From: DATEBA01 sp035288045
GTDB taxonomy: Bacteria; Actinomycetota; UBA4738; HRBIN12
Reading direction: 5' to 3'
DNA length: 7,932 nt
Assembly (NCBI GenBank): GCA_035288045.1
Contig: DATEBA010000008.1
Coordinates: 1 to 7,932, forward strand
Each line of letters begins with the position of its first letter. The stretch's first letter is position 1. Made by a program: the position numbers and the translations under genes. Of the stretch, positions 1 to 5,715 are shown one piece after another. Under the pieces are notes generated by a model, which did not search any database, was not told where the DNA came from, and saw only the letters and a list, made by a program, of their open reading frames with translations.

Positions 1-1592
1 GCGGCCGCGAGGAGCGCGAGCACGCCGAGCGTGGCGGCTGCGATGCCCGCCGGCGAAGAGGGCTCGAGGGGATCGACCGGCGCCGGAGCCGGCTGAGGGT
101 GATCGCCGATGATGGCGACGCCGTCCGCGACGAACCGGGCACCGGGCGTCTCGCCGAAGCTCATCCGGTCGAACGGCCCAAGGTCGAACCGGAGCACAGG
201 CTGCTCGGGGGTGAGGCCGGCCTCCGCCTGCTCGCCCAGCATCTCAGCGACCCGGCGGTTCTCCTCGCTCTGCGCGGCGAGCTCGGTCACGACCACACGC
301 ACATCCCGGATCCGGTCCGGCGGAACCGCGGCCCGGATCGCGTTCGCCGCCTCCGTGGCGAAGAACGAGGCGATCGGCTGCCGTCCGTTGGCGATGAACA
401 CGAGCCGCGTACCTGGAGGCGAGGCCGAGGCGTATCGGCCCGCCTCGGTGGTGCGCTCGACTTGGAGGGGCCATATCTTCGGTGGGGTCTGCTCCCATGC
501 GAGGACAGCGGGGAGGGCGAACGCGACCGCGAGCGCCGCCACCAGCGGGCGCACCTTCCCGCGGGCCCTGTGCCAGAGCACCACGACCCCGAGCGCCGTG
601 GCGATCGGGATCACGAATCCGAACGTGACCAGGCGCTCCGGCGGGAACAGCCCTGTTGCGTAGGCGGCCACCCCGGTTGCCACGAGCACGAGCCCCCAGG
701 CGCGGAGGAGCCTTCCGCAGAAGCCGGATGCCGCGCGACCCCCGACGATCGCGAGCGGGACCGTCACGATCGGGGCGTAGAGCCAAAGGCGTTCGAGCAG
801 GCGCGCGCGGAAGAGGCCCCGAAGGGTGGGGAGCATGCCCAACCGTTCCAGGACGTCGTCCCTCGACATGTCGACGTCGAGAGCGGGTGGCCCGGGCAGC
901 ATCGCCGCCAGACCGACGCCGGTGATCGCCAGGCCACCGGTCACGGCCTTCACGATCCGCACGGGCTCGGAGCCGTGTCCCTGCACGCGAGCAACGATGG
1001 CGGTGGCCAGCAGGATCGCGACGCCGATCGCGAAGAACTGCGGATGCGACAGTCCCGCGGCCCCGAGCAGTAGGGCGGCCGCGATCACAGCGCTCCTGGA
1101 TCGGTGGGTCACCGCGGCGGCCGCTGCCACGAGGAACGTCGCGGCGGCGAGCGTTGCCACGTAGCCGAGCGCGAGGTGGACGGCCCACAAACCGGTGAAG
1201 GCGCCGGTCGCGACCCACGTCTTCCTTCCGCGATCGACGGTCAGCGCGACGGCCGCCAACGCCGTCGCCAGCGCGAGCGCGATCTCGAGTGCAGCTACGG
1301 CCGCCACCGGGCCTAGGCCGAGAGCGCCGCCCACGACGAGCGTCAGCGCCGGAACTCCAGGTCGCAGGCCCGGGATCGCGGACAGGCCCTCGTGGCCCGC
1401 GAGCCGCGCCCACCAGATGTATACGGGCGCGTCGGGACCCACCGGGAACCGGTAGCCGTGGACCGCGTAGGTTGACGGGTAGAAGACGAGAAGCGTACCC
1501 ACGAGCGCCGCCAGCCATCGCGTGTCCGGATCGAGCGCGGCAAGCCGCGCGATCGCGGGTCTTCTGCGCGGCGGGGCATCGTTTGGGGCCAA
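1..1592 (-). CDS. Polytopic membrane protein, GT-C glycosyltransferase-like (3' end off the window)
   Basis: This frame stays open from a TTG at 1592 to the left edge, giving 530 residues with no stop, so the C-terminus is missing. The TTG is chosen because AGGGA lies 7 nt upstream (1604-1600) and an in-frame TAG lies at 1622-1620. The protein has a short basic N-terminus (PPRRRP), then about ten to eleven hydrophobic helices between residues 25 and 367. A soluble, presumably extracytoplasmic, domain of about 145 residues follows (includes GTRLVFIANG near 394), then a further hydrophobic helix from about 514. The loop after the first helix reads GPDAPVYIWWARLAG, with Asp54. An acidic residue in that loop is typical of GT-C sugar transferases that use lipid-linked sugars. 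I infer a cell-envelope glycosyltransferase or related membrane protein; the substrate is unknown. Alternatively it is a non-catalytic membrane protein. The frame is secure and the function is not. Confidence 0.8.
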   Translation of the reverse strand, partial: MAPNDAPPRRRPAIARLAALDPDTRWLAALVGTLLVFYPSTYAVHGYRFPVGPDAPVYIWWARLAGHEGLSAIPGLRPGVPALTLVVGGALGLGPVAAVAALEIALALATALAAVALTVDRGRKTWVATGAFTGLWAVHLALGYVATLAAATFLVAAAAAVTHRSRSAVIAAALLLGAAGLSHPQFFAIGVAILLATAIVARVQGHGSEPVRIVKAVTGGLAITGVGLAAMLPGPPALDVDMSRDDVLERLGMLPTLRGLFRARLLERLWLYAPIVTVPLAIVGGRAASGFCGRLLRAWGLVLVATGVAAYATGLFPPERLVTFGFVIPIATALGVVVLWHRARGKVRPLVAALAVAFALPAVLAWEQTPPKIWPLQVERTTEAGRYASASPPGTRLVFIANGRQPIASFFATEAANAIRAAVPPDRIRDVRVVVTELAAQSEENRRVAEMLGEQAEAGLTPEQPVLRFDLGPFDRMSFGETPGARFVADGVAIIGDHPQPAPAPVDPLEPSSPAGIAAATLGVLALLAA

Positions 1593-1616
1593 CGACGGTT
1601 CCCTATCGTCTCCGCG

Positions 1617-1646
1617 ACGCTACAGGCGGTGCGTGCCGCGGGTCAA
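1617..1646 (-). promoter_or_regulatory. Promoter of the leftward membrane-protein gene
   Basis: On the minus strand, TTGACC (1646-1641) is followed by 18 bp and TAGCGT (1622-1617), close to a housekeeping sigma promoter of the actinobacterial TANNNT type. The predicted start of transcription is about 1610, giving an 18-nt leader that contains the AGGGA ribosome-binding site. The TAG of the -10 box is also the in-frame stop that limits the reading frame upstream. Seen in the sequence; not experimentally shown. Confidence 0.6.
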
Positions 1647-1654
1647 TCCGGAGT

Positions 1655-1684
1655 TTGACCGCTCGGCAGCGGCGAGGGTAGCCT
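1655..1684 (+). promoter_or_regulatory. Promoter of the exported beta-propeller gene
   Basis: TTGACC (1655-1660), 18 bp, then TAGCCT (1679-1684). It matches the divergent promoter in -35 sequence and spacing, and differs by one base in the -10 box. Predicted transcription start is about 1691, 24 nt before the TTG start codon at 1715. The two -35 boxes are separated by 8 bp and form a GGTCAA/TTGACC inverted repeat, so one bound regulator could affect both genes. Confidence 0.6.
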
Positions 1685-1689
1685 TGGTT

Positions 1690-1706
1690 CTCGGGCCGAC
1701 CCGGAG
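1690..1706 (+). promoter_or_regulatory. Short leader hairpin covering the ribosome-binding site
   Basis: CTCGGG (1690-1695) can pair with CCCG (1700-1703) and AG (1705-1706), leaving a CCGA loop and one bulged G at 1704. The right arm includes GGAG (1703-1706), the likely ribosome-binding site of the gene starting at 1715. If transcription starts near 1691, the first leader base to pair is at the very 5' end. The stem is only about six pairs, so an effect on translation is possible but unproven. Confidence 0.3.
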
Positions 1707-1714
1707 CCACCTAC

Positions 1715-2791
1715 TTGAAGCGTGTCGTCGCAGTGTCCGCAACGGTCCTCGCGCTCCTTGCCGTCCTTGGCAGCTCGCCGGCGTCCGCGCGGATCAAGGC
1801 CCAGCGTGTCGTAGGAGGACTCGAGCGCGCGGTGGCGTTCACCTTCGATGCCGACCGGCGCCTCTGGTACGTCGACAAGAACGAGGGGGACATCCGCATC
1901 TATAACCCGGAGAAGCGAAGCGACCGACTCTTCTTCGTGGTCCCTCGCGTGTTCGGAGCGGGCGAGCTAGGCCTCGTGGGCATCGCCCTTCATCCGGCTT
2001 ATCCGGACAAGCCGTTCGTGTACGCCTACGCCACCCGAAGGATTGACGGGGATCTCAAGAACCAGATAGTGCGGATCGAGGACGCCCATGGCAGCGGGCG
2101 GCACCTGCGCGTTCTCTCGAGCAGCCCGGCGGGGTCATATCACGCCGGGGGGCGGATCCTGTTCGGACCCGACCGGATGCTGTACGCGGTCGTAGGCGAG
2201 GGTGGCTCTCCGAGCCGTTCCCAGGATCTAGACAGCAACCAGGGGAAGGTGCTCCGGATGACCCCGAACGGGAAGGCCCCCGACGACAATCCGTTCCGGC
2301 ACTCCCGCGTCTACGCCTACGGGATCCGGAACGGCTTCGGGCTCGCGTTCGATCCCAGGAGCGGGGATCTCTGGGAGACCGAGAACGGGCCCGAGTGCAA
2401 CGACGAGCTGAACCGGATACGTCCCGGCCGCAATTACGGATGGGGGCCGTCGGCGACGTGCTCCACCCCGCCTCCGGCGCCTCGCAACACGAACCGGGAC
2501 GGACCCTCCCCGGTCGAACCCGAGTGGTACACGGTTACGACGATCGCCCCGGTGGGCGCGGCGTTCTGCCAGGACTGCGGGCTGGGAGCCAGGAGCCGCG
2601 GCCGCCTGTTCTTCGGCGCGTACAACACCGGTGAGATCCGGCGGGTCAGTCTCACCTCCGACCGGCGGTCGATCCGGGGCTGGGACACCGTCTACCGCCG
2701 GTCGGGTGTGGTTCTCTCGGTAGAGGCGGGGCCGGACGGGAGCCTCTACTTCAGCACGAACAAGGTCATCTACAAGCTGGTTAGCGCCTGA
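1715..2791 (+). CDS. Exported glucose/sorbosone dehydrogenase-family beta-propeller protein
   Basis: 358 residues. The TTG start is supported by GGAG 8 nt upstream and gives a clean signal peptide: basic MKRV, a hydrophobic core, and a likely cut after SPASA near residue 25. The rest looks like the soluble PQQ-dependent glucose dehydrogenase/GSDH beta-propeller family (COG2133 type). It has GELGLVGIALHP (83-94), YHAGGRILFGPDRMLY (142-157) with His143 where the family has its catalytic base, YAYGIRNGFGLAFDP (200-214) with Arg205, ETENGPECNDELN (221-233) and NYGWG (240-244). Family enzymes oxidise sugars or aldose-type alcohols using PQQ outside the cytoplasm. Many actinobacterial relatives have no tested substrate, so activity is inferred. 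Four cysteines (228, 249, 285, 288) could form disulfides after export. No PQQ biosynthesis genes are in view. Confidence 0.88.
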   Translation: MKRVVAVSATVLALLAVLGSSPASARIKAQRVVGGLERAVAFTFDADRRLWYVDKNEGDIRIYNPEKRSDRLFFVVPRVFGAGELGLVGIALHPAYPDKPFVYAYATRRIDGDLKNQIVRIEDAHGSGRHLRVLSSSPAGSYHAGGRILFGPDRMLYAVVGEGGSPSRSQDLDSNQGKVLRMTPNGKAPDDNPFRHSRVYAYGIRNGFGLAFDPRSGDLWETENGPECNDELNRIRPGRNYGWGPSATCSTPPPAPRNTNRDGPSPVEPEWYTVTTIAPVGAAFCQDCGLGARSRGRLFFGAYNTGEIRRVSLTSDRRSIRGWDTVYRRSGVVLSVEAGPDGSLYFSTNKVIYKLVSA

Positions 2792-2813
2792 GGCGAGTCC
2801 CATTCGACTTGCT
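2792..2813 (+). terminator. Possible terminator hairpin after the beta-propeller gene
   Basis: Directly after the TGA stop at 2789-2791, GGCGAGTC (2792-2799) can pair with GACTTGCT (2806-2813) across the loop CCATTC. That gives eight pairs, two of them G-U in RNA. No run of T follows, so it is not a classical intrinsic terminator, although actinobacterial terminators often lack a T tail. Its place immediately after the stop favours a transcript-end role. Confidence 0.35.
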
Positions 2814-2816
2814 CGG

Positions 2817-2846
2817 TTCCCGACCTACCGTCCCCAGCCGTGGCAT
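2817..2846 (+). promoter_or_regulatory. Weak candidate promoter for the small gene at 2880
   Basis: TGGCAT (2841-2846) resembles the TAGCNT -10 boxes elsewhere in the window, and TTCCCG (2817-2822) stands 18 bp upstream with only three matches to TTGACC. The predicted start near 2853 would leave a 27-nt leader with the strong AGGAGG site. The -10 box lacks the A at its second position, so this is tentative. Confidence 0.25.
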
Positions 2847-2879
2847 GCTCGGAGCGACGGAGGATCCGAGGAGGGGCGA

Positions 2880-3167
2880 GTGTTCGCCAGGGTGGACACG
2901 GTCGTGGGGCGGGGCGGGAAGCTCGAGGAGGCGAAGGCTGCGGTCGAGCCACTGCTGGAGGGGTTCGTGGGCGTCGAGGGGTTCGAGGGCTGCTTCCTCT
3001 TGGTCGGCCAGAGCGGCAAGGCGCTCTGGGTGACCCTCTGGGACACCGAGGAGGACCTCGTCCAGGGCGCGTGGGGCATGAGCGCGATCCGCGACCGCCT
3101 GATGGGGGCGCTGTCCGGCAACGCCGGGCCGAGCGAGCGGTTCGAGGTGGCCGTCCACGCTCTGTAG
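2880..3167 (+). CDS. Small ABM-like dimeric alpha/beta-barrel protein
   Basis: 95 residues from a GTG preceded by AGGAGGGG (2869-2876), one of the best ribosome-binding sites here. The order of elements fits a ferredoxin-like alpha/beta fold of the ABM (antibiotic biosynthesis monooxygenase-like) superfamily. A first strand MFARVDTVVG leads into helix KLEEAKAAVEPLLEG. Then comes a GFEGCFLLV strand (34-42), GKALWVTLWDTEEDL (46-60), a helix, and a last strand RFEVAVHAL. Such proteins usually dimerise; many are of unknown role despite the name, and I see no catalytic signature. It lies between the propeller gene and leuS, with 32 bp before leuS. Cytoplasmic, with no signal peptide. The gene is secure, the fold likely and the function unknown. 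Confidence 0.8.
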   Translation: MFARVDTVVGRGGKLEEAKAAVEPLLEGFVGVEGFEGCFLLVGQSGKALWVTLWDTEEDLVQGAWGMSAIRDRLMGALSGNAGPSERFEVAVHAL

Positions 3168-3183
3168 GCCCTGCCTGCTCCGG

Positions 3184-3189
3184 TAGCAT
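3184..3189 (+). promoter_or_regulatory. -10 box for leuS, implying an almost leaderless mRNA
   Basis: TAGCAT sits 10 bp before the leuS ATG at 3200, with no Shine-Dalgarno sequence between. By the spacing of the other promoters, transcription would start near 3196, only about 4 nt before the start codon. No good -35 box is visible 17-18 bp upstream (CTCTGT or TCTGTA). Leaderless mRNAs are common in actinobacteria. Confidence 0.45.
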
Positions 3190-3199
3190 CTCCCTCACG

Positions 3200-5650
3200 A
3201 TGCGCGGGTACGACCCATCCCAGGTCGAGCCGAAGTGGATGGCGCGCTGGGAGGAGGAGGGTCTGTACCGGGCCTCCGAGGACCCGAGCGACCCGCGCCC
3301 CCGCTTCTACGCCCTCGACATGTTCCCCTACCCGTCGGGCGACCTGCACATGGGCCACGCCGAGGCGTTCTCCGGCGGCGACGCCGTGGCCCGGTTCACC
3401 TCGATGCGCGGCTACAACGTGCTTCACCCGATCGGGTGGGACGCGTTCGGTCTGCCGGCGGAGAACGCCGCGATCAAGCGCGGGACCCACCCCAAGGAGT
3501 GGACCTACGCGAACATCGAACAGCAGCGGCGCTCCTTCGCCCGCATGGGCATGTCCTTCGACTGGTCGCGCCGGTTCAACACATGCGACCCCGAGTACTA
3601 CCGCTGGACCCAGTGGCTGTTCCTCAAGCTCTTCGAGCGCGGCCTCGCCTACCGCAAGACCGCCCCGGCGAACTGGTGTCCGAACGACCAGACCGTCCTC
3701 GCGAACGAGCAGGTGGTGAACGGCGAGTGCGAGCGATGCGGGTCGGCCGTGGTGCGCAAGGACCTCACCCAGTGGTTCTTCAAGATCACCGACTACGCGC
3801 AGCGGCTGCTCGACGACATGGACGAGCTCGTGGACTGGCCCGAGCGCGTGATCACGATGCAGCGCAACTGGATCGGGCGCTCGGAGGGCGCGGCCGTCGA
3901 GTTCGAGATCGTCGAAGCGGGAGAGAGGGTCGAGGTCTTCACGACGCGCCCCGACACGCTCTGGGGAGTCACGTTCTTCGTGTTCGCTCCCGAGCACCCG
4001 CTCGTGCCGAGGCTGGCCGAGGTCGGGGGGACCAGGGATCGGTTGAAGGTCCTGCTTGACCGCCTCCAAGCGACGCCGCTGACGAACCGCGAACAGGCGG
4101 AGAGCCGGGATGGGATCGACCTAGGTGTCCATGCCGTGAACCCGGTCAACGGGGAGAAGGTGCCGTGCTTCGTCGCGCCGTACGTGCTGATGGAGTACGG
4201 GACCGGCGCGATCATGGGCGTCCCCGCGCACGACCAGCGGGACTTCGAGTTCGCGAACGAGTACGGCCTGGAGATCCGGGTGGTGATCAAGCCGGAAGGG
4301 ACGCAGGGAGAGGAGGCGCTCGCCGTCACCTGTCACGAGGGCTCCGGGGTGATGGTCAACTCGGGACCCTTCGACGGGAAGCGCTCGCCCGAGAGCATCT
4401 CCGCCGTGGCGAGGTGGCTTGAGGAGCAGGGCAAGGGGCGGGCCTCGGTCTCGTACCGCCTCCGCGACTGGCTGATCTCGCGCCAGCGCTACTGGGGCGC
4501 GCCGATCCCGATCGTCCACTGCGAGGAGCACGGCGAGGTCGCGGTACCCGAGGAAGAGCTCCCGGTGCTCCTGCCCGACGACGTCGACTTCCGACCCGGC
4601 GGCGATTCGCCGCTGGCGCGGCAGGAGACGTTCGTGAACGTGTCCTGCCCCAGGTGCGGTAGGCCCGCGCGTCGCGACACCGACACTATGGACACCTTCG
4701 TGGACTCGTCCTGGTACTACTTCCGCTACTGCTCGCCGCTCGACGAGCGTCGCGCGTTCGACCCCGAGGCGGTTGCTCGGTGGATGCCGATCTCGCAGTA
4801 CACCGGCGGGGTCGAACACGCGATCCTGCACCTCTTGTACTCGCGGTTCTTCACGAAGGTGCTCCACGACATGCGCCTCGTTCCCTTCACCGAGCCGTTC
4901 CCACGCCTCATGAATCAGGGCCAGGTGATCTTCGGCGGAGCGTCGATGTCGAAGTCGAAGGGCAACATCGTCGAACCGATGCCGCTCGTCGAGCGGTGGG
5001 GAGCCGACACGTTGCGACTCACGATGCTCTTCGCGGGGCCGTTCGAGGACGACATCGACTGGAAGCTGATCGCGCCGGACGCCGATCGCCGACCGGGCGT
5101 GTCGAGCTGGCTGGGGCGCGTGCACGCGGTGGTGTTCGAGGCGTCTGAGAGCGAGGCCGTCGAGCCGGACGCTCTCCGGCGGCTCGCGCACCGGACGGTC
5201 CGCGGCGTGACCGACGACCTCGAGAGGTTCCGCTTCAACACCGCGATCTCCAAGCTCATGGTGCTGTCGAACGAGATGCGGTCGGCGCTCGAAGCGGGAG
5301 GCGGCGCTCGGGAGGCGGCCGAGCTCCTGGGCTTGATGCTGGCTCCCTTCGCGCCGTTCCTGGCGGAGGAGCTCTGGCGGGAGGCGCTCGGGCGCCCGGA
5401 GAGCGTTCATGCGGCTGCGTGGCCCTTGTTCGACCCCGGGCTAGCGCGCGAGGAGACCGTCACGCTCGTCGTGCAGGTCGACGGCAAGGTCCGGGACCGG
5501 ATCGAGGTCGAGGTCGACGCCTCCGAGGACCGGTGCCGGGAGCTCGCCATGGCGAGCGGGGGGCTTCGCCGGGCCCTGGCCGACCGGCCCGTGGCCCGGG
5601 TGATCGTGCGTGCGCCACGGCTGGTGAACGTGGTCACGAGCCAGGGCTAA
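3200..5650 (+). CDS. leuS: Leucyl-tRNA synthetase
   Basis: Charges tRNA-Leu with leucine in the cytoplasm. 816 residues, somewhat short for a bacterial LeuRS but with every region present. The frame is open back to 2840, but homology begins at the ATG at 3200 (MRGYDPSQVEPKW) and the upstream part overlaps the small gene at 2880. Class I signature PYPSGDLHMGH has HMGH at 50-53. Cysteines 160, 177 and 180 lie in the zinc-type insertion (NWCPNDQTVLANEQV). The CP1 editing domain shows the threonine-rich TTRPDTLWG (248-256) and GVPAHDQRDFEF (340-351) with the conserved Asp345. DTMDTFVDSSWYYFRYC leads to the catalytic end, and the KMSKS loop reads SMSKS (582-586). The anticodon-binding helices and C-terminal domain (VDGKVRDRIEV) follow. 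The only oddity is Ser for the first Lys of KMSKS, at a position that is not strictly conserved. Confidence 0.97.
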   Translation: MRGYDPSQVEPKWMARWEEEGLYRASEDPSDPRPRFYALDMFPYPSGDLHMGHAEAFSGGDAVARFTSMRGYNVLHPIGWDAFGLPAENAAIKRGTHPKEWTYANIEQQRRSFARMGMSFDWSRRFNTCDPEYYRWTQWLFLKLFERGLAYRKTAPANWCPNDQTVLANEQVVNGECERCGSAVVRKDLTQWFFKITDYAQRLLDDMDELVDWPERVITMQRNWIGRSEGAAVEFEIVEAGERVEVFTTRPDTLWGVTFFVFAPEHPLVPRLAEVGGTRDRLKVLLDRLQATPLTNREQAESRDGIDLGVHAVNPVNGEKVPCFVAPYVLMEYGTGAIMGVPAHDQRDFEFANEYGLEIRVVIKPEGTQGEEALAVTCHEGSGVMVNSGPFDGKRSPESISAVARWLEEQGKGRASVSYRLRDWLISRQRYWGAPIPIVHCEEHGEVAVPEEELPVLLPDDVDFRPGGDSPLARQETFVNVSCPRCGRPARRDTDTMDTFVDSSWYYFRYCSPLDERRAFDPEAVARWMPISQYTGGVEHAILHLLYSRFFTKVLHDMRLVPFTEPFPRLMNQGQVIFGGASMSKSKGNIVEPMPLVERWGADTLRLTMLFAGPFEDDIDWKLIAPDADRRPGVSSWLGRVHAVVFEASESEAVEPDALRRLAHRTVRGVTDDLERFRFNTAISKLMVLSNEMRSALEAGGGAREAAELLGLMLAPFAPFLAEELWREALGRPESVHAAAWPLFDPGLAREETVTLVVQVDGKVRDRIEVEVDASEDRCRELAMASGGLRRALADRPVARVIVRAPRLVNVVTSQG

Positions 5651-5680
5651 TACCTGCCCGTTGCGCGCCGATACCTCCCC
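5650..5680 (+). repeat. Pair of 10-bp direct repeats, 21 bp apart
   Basis: ATACCTGCCC (5650-5659) and ATACCTCCCC (5671-5680) differ at one base and start 21 bp apart, two turns of the helix. They lie in the 65-bp gap between leuS and the kinase gene; the first overlaps the last base of the leuS stop. Tandem same-face sites are typical of response-regulator binding, but a pair this short could be chance. I see no convincing promoter in this gap. Confidence 0.3.
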
Positions 5681-5715
5681 AGAAGGCCGCTTTTCGGGCC
5701 AGCCCAAGGAGAGCG

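Noticed and set aside
1..8. GCGGCCGC palindrome at the window edge
   Set aside because: It lies within the coding frame of the leftward gene, and such 8-mers are expected in G+C-rich DNA.
99..1518. Several long plus-strand frames and an Arg-rich minus-strand frame (244-1518) over the left gene
   Set aside because: Their translations are rich in Arg, Pro, Gly and Ser with no folds or helices. The third minus-strand frame gives a coherent membrane protein with its own promoter and ribosome-binding site.
2840..3199. 120-codon upstream extension of leuS
   Set aside because: It overlaps the well-supported small gene at 2880 in another frame, is Arg/Gly-rich, and LeuRS homology starts at the ATG at 3200.
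2825..5410. Two long minus-strand frames (414 and 429 codons) opposite leuS
   Set aside because: Opposite strands of G+C-rich genes often stay open by codon bias. These have the His/Arg/Val-rich make-up of such shadows, and leuS is certain on the plus strand.
5685..5700. GGCC...GGCC possible terminator after leuS
   Set aside because: Only four pairs close around an eight-base loop with T residues inside it. That is too weak to call, and the kinase gene follows at once.
5419..5715. Upstream extension of the histidine kinase into leuS
   Set aside because: The extra residues are a shadow of the leuS C-terminus. ATG 5716 has AAGGAG just before it and starts a normal kinase.
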